From positions 1 through 61,350 of the forward strand of contig QOQW01000013.1 of the NCBI GenBank assembly GCA_003327425.1: DNA of 61,350 nucleotides. Reading direction: 5' to 3'. Position 1 is the stretch's first letter; every line of letters starts with the position of its first letter. The translations under genes were made by a program, and so were the position numbers. Origin of the DNA: Candidatus Ozemibacter sibiricus. Its GTDB lineage: Bacteria > Muiribacteriota > Ozemobacteria > Ozemobacterales > Ozemobacteraceae. Under the pieces are notes generated by a model. The model made no database searches. It was not told the DNA's origin and worked only from the letters and a program-made list of their open reading frames with translations. Below are positions 25,945 to 35,497 of the stretch, one piece after another.

Positions 25945-28900
25945 TCAGAGCGTCGATGGGCCGGGCGTGCCATCGTCAGCGCCCGCGGCCGCGGCCGAGG
26001 AGCTGGCCGAGCGGCTGATGACCAGGACGGTGAGGTCGTCCTGACGGGGCCCGTGGCCGGTCCATTGCCCGACCCGCTCGAAGATCGCGGCGATGATGGC
26101 CTCGGGATCGCCCGACGGCGGCGGATCGAACCAGGCCTGGAACCCCTCGTAGCCGAGCAGGCGACCATCGGGGCGAGTGGCTTCGATGACCCCGTCGGTG
26201 CAGATGATCAGGGTTTCTCCCGGCTGGAAGAGGAGATCGTCTTTCTTGTAGGCGCGGTTTTTCAAAGATCCCAGGGGGAGGTTGATCTGCTTGAGGTACT
26301 GCGAGCCGCGCCCGGGGGAGATGAGCAGAGGATAGTTGTGGCCGGCATTGGTATAGGACAGGACTCCGGTGCTGGGCTGCAGCAGGCCCAGGAAGGCGGT
26401 CATCATCTTGGTCCGTGACAGCAATCGCAGCAAGGTCTCGTTCATCTGGCGGGCGATCTCATCGATGCCGATCGGCTCGGCGGCCAGGACCAGCAGACCG
26501 GATTTCAGCATGGCCATGACGATGCCGGCCGGCAGTCCATGCCCGGCCACATCGCCGACCACGACCAGGATGCGATCGGGGCCGGCCGGCAACAGATCGA
26601 AATAATCGCCCCCGACCTGGGACATCATGACCGACTGGCCGCGCAACGCGAATTGGCCGGCCTGCAGCCCGGTGGTGGGCAGCAGGTTCTCCTGGACGGT
26701 GCGCGCGATGTTCATCTGCCTAAGCTGATCGAGCGTCTGGTTGAACAGGGCGGCCACCGCGCCCATTTCGCCCAGGGCGATCGACGCGCGGCTCGCCGCC
26801 GTTTCTCCGCGCCCCATGGCCTGGACGCAAGAGCGCAGATCGGCCAGGGGGGCGAGGAAGACGCGCCGCAGCAGGACCACCCCACCGCCGCCCAGCATCA
26901 TCATCAGTAGCAAGCCGACATGGAACCAACGTTGCAGGCGTTGGGCCCCGGCCACCAGGTGAGACAAGGGCAGGGCCGCGAACAGGACATGGGAAGTCAG
27001 GCGAGCGCTGCGGCGAGCCAGGATCAGATGCGGTTCCTGGGGGAACGACGGCGGAATGATCTGGGCCGGCTGCTCGATCTCGGTGATGGTGGCCCGCATG
27101 AGGGCGGCCAGGGTCGGCGGCAGCTCGGGGCCATAATCTTCCTTGAGGGGGTCGAAGGACACCGCCCCCAGGAGATACGGCCCTTCTCCCCCGACGGCCC
27201 GACATCGCAACCGCAGGAACTGATCAGCCAGGTTGGTCACCCGATGGAACAGCATCACCACCAGTTGGCTGACCCCGTGGCGATCCCGTACCACATCGAC
27301 GAACGACATGCCTTCGAAATTGGCCATGCGGAACGTCGACAGGGTGCCGAGGCGAGCGAGCAGATCGTTGAGGAATTCCAGTTCGCGGCCTTGCAGGGCG
27401 AGGTTCAAAAGAACGCCCGATTTCGACGCTTCGATATCGCTGGGACGGATGGTGGTACGGCGGTCGACGGCCTGGCAGAGCATGCGCGAAATGACCGAGA
27501 AGATGGCGGGATTGAGCAACCGGCCGCTCCGGCGTCCCTCGCGGAACAAGATGCGGCGCACCGCCCGCTCGGCTTCCACGGGCGAAGAGGCCGTCATCCC
27601 GATCATGTCCAATTCATGCTGGAGAAGGTATGCCCCCCGCGGGATCCGCTCCTGCAGGAACGCTTCCCGGCGCGCCGGCGGCATGCGGAAGATATGGTAG
27701 GCGGCCCACGAGTACGGCCCCCGCGTCATCAAGCGCTCGCCATCCGCGCGCAAGAGGTAGCAGGCATTGGCTTGATGCAGGCCCGCCAAGCGATCGAGGA
27801 AGCGCCCGCCGCGGATGGGATCCCACGGGTAAGGGAACTTCCGGATCTGCCGGCGGTAATCCACGGCCACCTGCTCGAGGTAGCGCTCGAAATCCTCTTC
27901 CAGGCCCCGCAGTCCCTGTTCCATCAGGACGAGCGAGGTCTGCAGGTCGCGGAAGAAGCGGGCGCCCACCATCCCCTGCGCGATGACCAGCGCCAGCAGC
28001 AGAGGGAATCCGGCGCCCAGCATGATGCCCCATCCCAAGCGCCGCCCGACCGACAGCGGCCGGCCGGTGGGCGGGCCCAGCCACCGCCAGGCCACACCGG
28101 CCGCCGCCACGCTCAAGGCCAGGTTGGCCACCCAGGCCAGGCCCCAGATCGTCCACAGCTCCAGCGGCAAGGTCGAACGCACTTCCAGAATGCCCTGCTT
28201 CTCATCCAGTTCGGTGAGCACCAATTCCCGCCCCTGGCGCTGCAAGCCGCCGATCTCGGGACCGTCCCCGGCCGCCTCGCCCCGCCCTCCGCTCGCTCTG
28301 TCCTCGGCGGCCTCGCGACGGGACGTGCCGTGCCGGTAGAGGGCGACCGGCAGGCCCTGCCGCCGGGCTTCTGTCAGCGCCATGCTCTGCAGGACGGCAT
28401 CCGGCAGATGCTCCCGATGGAACGTCAGCAGATACAGCCATCCCGGACAGCCTGGCACCCGGCCGAACGCGGCCCAGGAGTTGCGCGGCGTGTTGGCTCC
28501 GAAATAGACGTAGTCTGCTTCCCAGGCCCGATCGAAGATGCGGTTGGGCATGCCCGGGAAGATCGGCAGGGCGATCCAGCGGAACTTGGCGAACCGCTCG
28601 TGGCCGCTGTAGTCGAAATCCTGGCGCAGCCGGACCATGGCGGCGAACATGCTGGCCACGCTGCCGGTCGATTCGGCCTTCATGGTGCAGGTGGCCAGGA
28701 ACCCGGCCAGCGGCCCCGGATCGAACCCGGGCGCCGGCGGCAGGATGGTCCGGCCATCGGTCAGGAACAGGTCGAAGGCTCCCGGCGGCACGGCCAGATT
28801 CGAGACGACGCGCTGGCGCCACATCTCCGGGGTGGTGGCGCCGGCCGCCGCCGCCCGCGCCGAGCGCCACACGCAGGTCAACGCCGTGGACGGATTCAGC

Positions 28901-29091
28901 AGTTGCCGGAACCGCAGCAGGGTATGCCCCATCTCGCGCTGCCGCAGGGCGGTGTGGGCCGCCAGCCAGGCTTCCTGCGACAAGTGCAGGCCGTACAGGA
29001 ACAGCAGTTCGAGAGGCAGCCAGATCACCACCAGGGCGAGCCCCGCGCCCAGCAGCCGCCCTCCTCGCGTGATCGGTGTCGACTCAGACAT
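25945..29091 (-). CDS. Membrane SpoIIE-type serine phosphatase (HAMP + PP2C)
   Basis: 1048 aa. TM helices are at about 15-35, about 310-335 and about 350-375 (GIMLGAGFPLLLALVIAQG), with a further one before a HAMP-like segment (VFLAPLADLRSCVQAMGRGE). Large periplasmic sensor regions lie between. The PP2C/SpoIIE domain (about 790-1030) has SQVGGDYFD, VVVGDVAGHGLPA, ICTDGVIEA and RQDDLTVLV, which supply the acidic metal ligands. It probably dephosphorylates a STAS antagonist, for which the protein encoded just downstream is the obvious candidate. The start overlaps the preceding phosphatase gene by 8 bp. Confidence 0.9.
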   Translation of the reverse strand: MSESTPITRGGRLLGAGLALVVIWLPLELLFLYGLHLSQEAWLAAHTALRQREMGHTLLRFRQLLNPSTALTCVWRSARAAAAGATTPEMWRQRVVSNLAVPPGAFDLFLTDGRTILPPAPGFDPGPLAGFLATCTMKAESTGSVASMFAAMVRLRQDFDYSGHERFAKFRWIALPIFPGMPNRIFDRAWEADYVYFGANTPRNSWAAFGRVPGCPGWLYLLTFHREHLPDAVLQSMALTEARRQGLPVALYRHGTSRREAAEDRASGGRGEAAGDGPEIGGLQRQGRELVLTELDEKQGILEVRSTLPLELWTIWGLAWVANLALSVAAAGVAWRWLGPPTGRPLSVGRRLGWGIMLGAGFPLLLALVIAQGMVGARFFRDLQTSLVLMEQGLRGLEEDFERYLEQVAVDYRRQIRKFPYPWDPIRGGRFLDRLAGLHQANACYLLRADGERLMTRGPYSWAAYHIFRMPPARREAFLQERIPRGAYLLQHELDMIGMTASSPVEAERAVRRILFREGRRSGRLLNPAIFSVISRMLCQAVDRRTTIRPSDIEASKSGVLLNLALQGRELEFLNDLLARLGTLSTFRMANFEGMSFVDVVRDRHGVSQLVVMLFHRVTNLADQFLRLRCRAVGGEGPYLLGAVSFDPLKEDYGPELPPTLAALMRATITEIEQPAQIIPPSFPQEPHLILARRSARLTSHVLFAALPLSHLVAGAQRLQRWFHVGLLLMMMLGGGGVVLLRRVFLAPLADLRSCVQAMGRGETAASRASIALGEMGAVAALFNQTLDQLRQMNIARTVQENLLPTTGLQAGQFALRGQSVMMSQVGGDYFDLLPAGPDRILVVVGDVAGHGLPAGIVMAMLKSGLLVLAAEPIGIDEIARQMNETLLRLLSRTKMMTAFLGLLQPSTGVLSYTNAGHNYPLLISPGRGSQYLKQINLPLGSLKNRAYKKDDLLFQPGETLIICTDGVIEATRPDGRLLGYEGFQAWFDPPPSGDPEAIIAAIFERVGQWTGHGPRQDDLTVLVISRSASSSAAAAGADDGTPGPSTL

Positions 29092-31927
29092 GGGTCGGCT
29101 CCTCCGCCGGAGGCCGGGCGCGGGTCACCACCATGATGCTGCGGTCATCGCCCTCCCGGTCGGTGAATCCGGCCATCACCAGCTCCTGGCGGAGCGCCTC
29201 GATCATCGCGCCCGGATCGGGGCGCTGCGCGCGGCGCAGGCAGGCGGCGAACGTCGCGAAGCCCAGCGGATGGCCCTGCTGGTTCATGGTTTTGATCCAG
29301 CCATCGGTATAGAGGATGAGAGTATCGCCAGGGGCCAGGGTTTCCCGGTAGGCCTGGAATGGGCGCTGGCTGCCAGCGCCCAGGGGCGGATGGCCCGCCG
29401 GCAGGTACCGACCTTCGCCCTGGCGGATGAGATAGGGCGGGCAGATGCCGGCCCCGATCCATTCCAGACCGCCGTCGCGCCGATCGAGCAGGCCCAGTCC
29501 GAAGGCCATGTGCTTGACCACGCTGCGCACCTGCAGGAAGTGCCGGCGCAGGGCCTCGGCCACCTGCGGCGCCGCCCGATCGGGAGCCCGCTGGACCTGA
29601 AGGCGCAGGGCCACCCGCATGGCCGCCACCAGCAGGGTGGTCTGCCACCCCTCGCCGAAGACATCCCCCACCGCCAGCACGTAACGCTCGGCCCCGATGG
29701 GGAACGCATCGAGGAAATCGCCCCCCGGGTCGGATCCGGCATCGAACCCGCCGGCCAGGAACCATGCCGGCCCGGCCAGCGGCTCGCATCGCACCAGGGT
29801 TTCCTGGATGGGCAAGGAGGAATAGACCTCTTCCAGAGTGACGGCCGCCCGTTCCAGGCCGCGCGCCACCTCGCCGAACTCGTCGCCGTCGGGGCAGGCC
29901 ACGGTGATGGCGGGCCGATGCGCCGCGATCTGATCGATGCCGCGGGCGACCTCCCGCAGCCGCCACAGCAGGTACTCGACCAGCGACAGGCCGACCGCCA
30001 GGGCCAGCAGGATGCCGCCAGCCAGCGAAGCGACCATCCAGGCCCGCAGCCGGCGCGCGGTCGCCTCCACCTGTTCGGCCTCCACCGCCCCGACCAGCAG
30101 GAATTCGCCCAGATGGCGGCCTTGCAGACACGTCACCAGATAGGATCTCCCCGAGGGAGCGGTCAGCCGGGCATCGATGGTCTGCCCTTGCCGCAGCACC
30201 TTTTCCCCGAGGCGCTGCCCCTCGAGCCAGGATCGGAACGCGCGCGGCAGCGCTTCCACCAGGGTTCCCTCGTCGCACGCCACCAGGGCGAACGCGATCC
30301 CGCCCCGCTGGCGGGGATCGCTCAGGATCTGCCGGCAATAGGCCTGGACGGTGGGCCCTCGATCCTGGGTGAGGAACAGGCTGGTCATGCCCTGGGGACG
30401 CCGGGGGTCGGGCCGCAGATCGAGGATCTGGAAGCGGCGGGAGTGCAGCACTTTGTTCTCGACGAACCACCCGAGGTTCCGCACATAATGCACGAAGAAG
30501 TTGTCTTCGACATCGGCCATGGCCCGCGTCCCCTGGATGTAGCCCATCAGCTTGCGGCCGGTCTCCAGAGCGAGCTGCTGATCATTGGCCGGGTTCTGCC
30601 GCGCCGCATGCAGGGTGCGAGCCCGCGACGCCGCCTCATCGATCAGGTAGGCGCTATAGAGCCCCTGGGCCCCCGGCACCTGACGCAGGGCCTGGGCGAT
30701 AGCCGCATCGCCCGTGGTCAGATGGCGATGGAAGGCCTGCTGGTAGCCACGAGCGATCCGTTGCAGGAAGAGCGAGAAATTCTGGTCGATCTGGCGCAAG
30801 CGGGCTTCGATCCGGCGATGGGTCTCGTAGATGTCATTGTCGACTTGCCGCCGACGGTGCTCGGTCATGGCCAGACCGAAGAAGACGACGATGGGCAGGG
30901 CGATGGCCAGCAGGAGACCAGGCACCACCCACCGCAGGGAGATGGCGCGGGGCGGCTCGAACACGATCAGCCGCGCCAGGCCGAGGCTGGTCAGGGCGGC
31001 CAGGGCGAAGATGACCACCTGCCCCGCGTCCCGCTGCGGGAAGCGGCCGGCCCCGCGCCGCTGCCAGGCCACCAGATACCCCAGGCGACCCGCCCGCCGC
31101 ACCACCCCGTGCCAGACGGGGGTCAGCACCTCCCCCTGCCCGCCTGGCAGTCGGCGGATGGCCTGCTGCAGCGGCCGAGGCAGACGCCGGTAGGAAGGCG
31201 AGCCGATAGGGCCGGTCAGCGCCAACCGGAACAGCGGTCGCACCCGGCCCGCCACCCGGACCACCCGCGACCGCAGCAGATCGCGCCCGCCGCCCCACCG
31301 ACTCTTCAACAGGACCAGCAGATGGTACCGAATGGGCGCCAGCCGGCTCGGCCCGGCGGCCGACCGCCGCGGGCCGACCCGCAACCGCCACCAGGCCCCA
31401 TGCGAGTAGCGGGCCGGAGTGCCGAGGGCCCGGAAATGGCCTCGGCTCTCCGCCAGGATGGACAAGCCCGCCTCATCGCCCAGAATCTGCTGGGCGAGCT
31501 TTTCGTCGACCTTGCCGGGGGGCAGCCGGTCCTGCCGGCACCGGAGCAAGGCGGCGAACAGGCGACGCCACGCCGCCGCTTTGGTCACGGGGTGACCGGG
31601 CAGGGGCAGCGGCCGGCCGGCGGCATCGAACAGCACCGCGTCGATGGCGGGGCCCAGCCGGGCCAGCACCCGCCGCAACGCCCGCTCGGGCGGAATACCG
31701 CGCCGGATGCGGAAGAGCGTCCGTTCGACCAGGGCGCGCACCCGGCCTTCCGGGCGGCTCTCGACCAGCAGCCGATGCAAGACATCTTCCATCTCGCGCC
31801 GGAAGCCGGCCGCCTGCCGCTCGCGATGCTCGTCGAACGAGGCGTTCCAGAGCCAGGTGGCCCCGATGGCCGGCAGGATGACCAGCAGGGCGACGCCGAG
31901 CAGGGCGCCGCGCCAGGTGCTCACCAT
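29084..31927 (-). CDS. Second membrane SpoIIE-type serine phosphatase
   Basis: 947 aa. An N-terminal TM (about 8-28) and central TMs near residues 315 and 345 flank large extracytoplasmic regions. A further TM near 640 leads to a HAMP-like linker. The C-terminal PP2C/SpoIIE domain (about 710-940) keeps DPGGDFLDAF, VGDVFGEGW, ILYTDGW and GDDRSIMVV, so the metal-binding Asp residues are present. Overall plan matches the neighbouring phosphatase, suggesting an old duplication with different sensor domains. The ATG at 31927 (GGAGG at 5 nt) was preferred over the ATG 7 codons upstream, which has poor SD spacing. Confidence 0.88.
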   Translation of the reverse strand: MVSTWRGALLGVALLVILPAIGATWLWNASFDEHRERQAAGFRREMEDVLHRLLVESRPEGRVRALVERTLFRIRRGIPPERALRRVLARLGPAIDAVLFDAAGRPLPLPGHPVTKAAAWRRLFAALLRCRQDRLPPGKVDEKLAQQILGDEAGLSILAESRGHFRALGTPARYSHGAWWRLRVGPRRSAAGPSRLAPIRYHLLVLLKSRWGGGRDLLRSRVVRVAGRVRPLFRLALTGPIGSPSYRRLPRPLQQAIRRLPGGQGEVLTPVWHGVVRRAGRLGYLVAWQRRGAGRFPQRDAGQVVIFALAALTSLGLARLIVFEPPRAISLRWVVPGLLLAIALPIVVFFGLAMTEHRRRQVDNDIYETHRRIEARLRQIDQNFSLFLQRIARGYQQAFHRHLTTGDAAIAQALRQVPGAQGLYSAYLIDEAASRARTLHAARQNPANDQQLALETGRKLMGYIQGTRAMADVEDNFFVHYVRNLGWFVENKVLHSRRFQILDLRPDPRRPQGMTSLFLTQDRGPTVQAYCRQILSDPRQRGGIAFALVACDEGTLVEALPRAFRSWLEGQRLGEKVLRQGQTIDARLTAPSGRSYLVTCLQGRHLGEFLLVGAVEAEQVEATARRLRAWMVASLAGGILLALAVGLSLVEYLLWRLREVARGIDQIAAHRPAITVACPDGDEFGEVARGLERAAVTLEEVYSSLPIQETLVRCEPLAGPAWFLAGGFDAGSDPGGDFLDAFPIGAERYVLAVGDVFGEGWQTTLLVAAMRVALRLQVQRAPDRAAPQVAEALRRHFLQVRSVVKHMAFGLGLLDRRDGGLEWIGAGICPPYLIRQGEGRYLPAGHPPLGAGSQRPFQAYRETLAPGDTLILYTDGWIKTMNQQGHPLGFATFAACLRRAQRPDPGAMIEALRQELVMAGFTDREGDDRSIMVVTRARPPAEEPTHV

Positions 31928-32458
31928 CGGGGCCTCCGAACCGGCCATCGCTCCGTTTCGACCTCGGGTGGTCTGGGATGGGGTCTCGCTGCCATTCTAG
32001 CGCATGTCCCCACCCCTGCCAACGGGCCGGCTCGGCACCCTGGGGAACCGCGAAAGGGCGCGCGCCACCGAGAAACGGGCGCAAGGGCAGAGGCGGCGCC
32101 CAGGGGAACCGACAACCGTCAAGGGCGCCCGAAAGGAGAGGGGCCACTCCACACGGAGAGGACCACCAGGGGCTGCCGGCCCCTGGACCCCGCGGCGGAC
32201 GCCCCGCCGAACGCTCCGCGGTCGGCGGGCGGACGGTTCCTGCGCCGATGGGAAGGCGGAGGCGTCACGGCGGACAAGGCAGCGTTCGTCCCTTTATGCC
32301 TCAGCCCGCCGAGGTCCTCGTTCTTCCACGCCGGAAACGAGGCGCCCGGCGGCCAGGCCACCGGGTGGGGCGAACGATGACAGCCGGGCTGGTCGGGGTC
32401 GCCCGGGCTCCATCGCCGTCGGCCCCCGACGCCATCGACGTCAGAGCATTGGCGCCGC
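31928..32458. other. 531-bp stretch without a convincing gene
   Basis: Only the phosphatase promoter and GC-rich hairpins are visible. The clearest is an 8-bp perfect stem CCAGGGGC/GCCCCTGG with a 5-nt loop (32166-32186). Open frames here have no family resemblance. Confidence 0.5.
31994..32022 (-). promoter_or_regulatory. Sigma70-type promoter of the SpoIIE phosphatase pair
   Basis: Minus strand TTGGCA, 17 nt, TAGAAT (5/6 at each element), with a predicted start near 31987, about 60 nt before the chosen ATG. Confidence 0.7.
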
Positions 32459-33121
32459 TTAGAGGGTCGGGTCGGCCTGGCGTTGCGCGAGCCGGCGGCG
32501 GGCCTCTTCCAGCCAGGATTTCTTCAAAGAGGCCGGCGAAGGGAACCCATCGCGAGCCGGCGCGAGCGCCGGTCGCTGCATGCCGGCCGGCGCCGCGGCT
32601 GGGGCCGGGGCGCGGTCGGAGGCTTTCGACGGGCCAGGGGCACCCTCCACCCCTGCCCCGTTGCCCGATCCATTCGGCCCAACGGAGGCGCCCGACGGGG
32701 AGGAGGTCGAATCGGTCGCCGAAGAGGGGCCGTTCTCGCCTTCATGGAAGAGGATCAGCACTTTGACGTCCTGGCGATGCTCGAGGGCTTCGCTTTCCAC
32801 CGCGAGATCCGCCAGAGAACCGCCGGGGCCGGACGACGCCGCCGCTTCGATGGAGACGGGGGCAACCGACGGGGCGGCAACGGCCGGAGCCGGCTTCGCC
32901 CCGGCGGCTTCAGCACCGCCTTCGGATCTGATCGCGTTCGCCGCCTGCGAACCGGCTTTCTTGGCGGCAGCGTCCCCCTTGCCCTGGCGGAACTGCTGGA
33001 GGCGATCCCGCAGCGCCTGGATGCGCTGGGCAATCGCCTTCGTGTCGTCATCCGCCTGGGCAGGACCTGTCGCGGCCAGCAGCAAACCAACTCCCATCAG
33101 AACCAGCCATTTCTGCTTCAT
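32459..33121 (-). CDS. Secreted Ala/Pro-rich protein of unknown function
   Basis: 220 aa. A clear Sec signal peptide ends about residue 23 (GPAQA before DDD). It is followed by a short helix (RIQALRDRLQQFRQG), a long low-complexity Ala/Pro/Gly/Ser region with a brief ordered segment (QDVKVLILFHEGE), and a charged C-terminal helix (LEEARRRLAQRQ). AAGGAG precedes the ATG. No family recognised. The 290 bp upstream hold no gene that I can support. Confidence 0.65.
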   Translation of the reverse strand: MKQKWLVLMGVGLLLAATGPAQADDDTKAIAQRIQALRDRLQQFRQGKGDAAAKKAGSQAANAIRSEGGAEAAGAKPAPAVAAPSVAPVSIEAAASSGPGGSLADLAVESEALEHRQDVKVLILFHEGENGPSSATDSTSSPSGASVGPNGSGNGAGVEGAPGPSKASDRAPAPAAAPAGMQRPALAPARDGFPSPASLKKSWLEEARRRLAQRQADPTL

Positions 33122-33411
33122 TGTGCGTTGTCTCCTTGCCGGGCCACCCGCTTCTTGGTGCGGGGGCAGTTGATCCGTATCTCAGCTATCGGCAGGCCTG
33201 ACTTGGGTGATTACGGGAGAGACGGGTTCGGCCAGCCTGGCGAGGTCTCCGCCCGCCACCAGAGGCCGATACTGGAGCCTGGGATGACGCTGAGGAGGCC
33301 TGTCCGCCGTTTCGCAACCAAGGAAGACCGGCCTTGTCCCTCATAAAGCGCAGGGTGGACCGCCACTCGCGGACGGAACAACGGCGCAACCTGAGCCGGT
33401 GGCTGTCGGCG

Positions 33412-35493
33412 TCAGTCCTCGGTCCAGCCGTAGGCGCCCATTTCGCCGCCGTTGTCGGCGGCCCGCTTCAGCACCGAACCATCCTGCAACCGGTAGTCGT
33501 AGGTTTCGCCGGTTCCCCCGATGAACAGCGGATCGGTGTTCAGGATGGGCGCTCCCTCCTGGGTGCAGTTCTTGGTGACCAACGCAAAGCCGAAGATGTT
33601 GTTCCAGGGATAGGCCCGGCCGGCGATGCGCTCTTCGAGACCGATCCCCGTTCCGGGCGCGGTGCGGTTGACCAGGATGCAGTTGCGCAGGTCGGGTTGA
33701 TCGCCCCCGTCGATCAGCACGCCGGCCGGCGCATCGACCGTCAGGAACTGCACATCGGCCCGCCCGCCCTTCACACTGACGCCCAGACGAGACGCCGCCA
33801 CCACACCGGCCCGCACCGAGGCCGACGCCGTGTCCTCCAGGCGCAAGCCGGTATCGAGGGCGCCACGCACATCGAACCGGCGCAGGGTGAAGCGCTGGTT
33901 CCCCCGCAGCCGGATGCCGGTCTCGCCGCCCCGCACCGTCACGCCAGCGACCCGGCAGTCGGTGGTGCCTTCGGCCGCCAGGCCGGTCTGGCAGTCCTGG
34001 CAGGAGAGACCATCAAGCACGGTGCCGCTGGCTCCTTGCACCAGCACCCCCGTTTCGCAGCGCCGGACGGTCAGATCGCTCGTGAACAGCCCCGGGGCGT
34101 TGATCAGCACTCCGGCTCGCGCGTTGTTCACCTCGAGACCGATCAGCTCGGAGACCCAGGGACCGGCCGGCGTGCGCAGGCGCAGACCCATCCAGTCGGT
34201 GCGCCCGGGCTGCGACGACGACGAGAGGAAGCGCACCGGCGCCGAGTCGGTGGCGCCCGCCCGCAGCACCCCGTCGACGACGATCTCGACCGTGTTGGGA
34301 TCGTAGCCGCGTTGCGCCAGATCGGTCGGCGAGACGCGCACCGTCACGCCGGGCTCGATGGTGAAGACGCGCCCCGCCCCCACCTCGAGGTCGCCGCTCA
34401 GGTCGATGGGGCTCCAGGCCGCGCGCCAGGTCACATCGCCGGTCAGCGCGCCGGCCGGAAAGATCGTCACTTCCGCCGTGCGCGACGAGACGTTGTCATC
34501 GAGATCGACCGCTTCGAGGGCGAAACGCAGACGCACGCCGGGCGAGGCGAATTCATCGACCACCGACCGCTCGGCCCCGAAGACGAAGGTCTCGTCGCGC
34601 CACAAGGTCAGCGGCTGGTCTTCGATGCCGCGATAGATCCGGAAGCCGCGCAGCGGATCGGTCCCCGTGTAACTCCAGGTCAGGCGGGGGCCATCGCGGG
34701 TCTGGACGACCGCGACCGCTTCAGGCGCGGGCGGCGGCCCGGGTTCGTCGCCGGTGGGCAGCGGACGGAACGTGCCGCTGGCGGCGGCATAGCGCCGCCC
34801 GTCCGCCGTTTCCCCCCACACCTCGAGGCGATACGCAATATCGGGGATCAGCGGCGACAGCACGAAGCGGTGCTCGAGGCCGAGCTCGCTGGGCGGCGTC
34901 CGGATGGCGGGCAGATGTTCGCCTTGGTAGGTGATGGTGCAGCGCATGGGTTCGACGCTGGTGACATCGATGGTGACGGCGGTGCGCTCGCGCCGGAAGA
35001 CCTGCCAGCTCAGGCGGTCGGGCAGCGGCGTCAGCCGGAAATCGACCGACGGCAGCACCTGCCCGAACTCGAGCGTGATCGTGCGCGAGGCCGAGAGATA
35101 ACCGGCCCGTTCGACCAGCAGCCGGTGGGTGCCGGCATCGAGCGAGGTGAAGGCGAACCGGCCGTCCTGGCCCGTCACGGCCTCGTACAACGAGCGGTGC
35201 GAAGTCACGCGCGCTCCGACCACCCGGTGGCCGTAGGTATCGAGCACGTAGCCCGAGACCACGCCCCGCTGGATCTTCTGCTCGTTCTCGCACCCCCACA
35301 GGCCGACCAGCAAAATCAGTCCCAGCCACAGCAGAAGCGCGCGAGGGCCGCGGCCCGGCACGGATGCCGGCGGCGGGGCGGCCCGGCGCGACGAAGAGGC
35401 AGGCCGCCGGCCGCGCAAAACGCGGACGATGTCGCGGCGCAGCCGTTCCTGGAAGGATACGCGGGTCACCCGATGAGGCGAAACGTTGTTCAT
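33412..35493 (-). CDS. Beta-helix lipoprotein with carboxypeptidase-like and Fn3-like domains (paralogue 3)
   Basis: 693 aa. A hydrophobic segment ends in a lipobox at Cys68 (LVGLWGC). The preceding region is long and basic for a signal peptide, so a GTG start at about codon 45 is possible. Domains in order: a carboxypeptidase-regulatory-like sandwich (VVSGYVLDTYG, about 80-150), Fn3-like modules (about 165-370), then a right-handed parallel beta-helix (about 390-690) with repeating short strands and many VLIDG/TGLRLED-type turns. The last ~60 residues (LNTDPLFIGG, YDYRLQDGS) are typical of cell-surface beta-helix proteins. It starts 4 bp after the upstream paralogue stops. Confidence 0.85.
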   Translation of the reverse strand: MNNVSPHRVTRVSFQERLRRDIVRVLRGRRPASSSRRAAPPPASVPGRGPRALLLWLGLILLVGLWGCENEQKIQRGVVSGYVLDTYGHRVVGARVTSHRSLYEAVTGQDGRFAFTSLDAGTHRLLVERAGYLSASRTITLEFGQVLPSVDFRLTPLPDRLSWQVFRRERTAVTIDVTSVEPMRCTITYQGEHLPAIRTPPSELGLEHRFVLSPLIPDIAYRLEVWGETADGRRYAAASGTFRPLPTGDEPGPPPAPEAVAVVQTRDGPRLTWSYTGTDPLRGFRIYRGIEDQPLTLWRDETFVFGAERSVVDEFASPGVRLRFALEAVDLDDNVSSRTAEVTIFPAGALTGDVTWRAAWSPIDLSGDLEVGAGRVFTIEPGVTVRVSPTDLAQRGYDPNTVEIVVDGVLRAGATDSAPVRFLSSSSQPGRTDWMGLRLRTPAGPWVSELIGLEVNNARAGVLINAPGLFTSDLTVRRCETGVLVQGASGTVLDGLSCQDCQTGLAAEGTTDCRVAGVTVRGGETGIRLRGNQRFTLRRFDVRGALDTGLRLEDTASASVRAGVVAASRLGVSVKGGRADVQFLTVDAPAGVLIDGGDQPDLRNCILVNRTAPGTGIGLEERIAGRAYPWNNIFGFALVTKNCTQEGAPILNTDPLFIGGTGETYDYRLQDGSVLKRAADNGGEMGAYGWTED

Positions 35494-35497
35494 GGCG

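Noticed and set aside
33186-33389. 67-aa minus-strand ORF in the gap before the secreted protein
   Set aside because: No SD, no domain, Arg/Ser/Gly composition as in random GC-rich sequence.
33122-33411. c-di-GMP or other riboswitch in the leader of the secreted Ala/Pro-rich protein
   Set aside because: A GCGAAAC patch drew attention, but the order of conserved blocks of the GEMM riboswitch is absent and no stable arrangement could be drawn.
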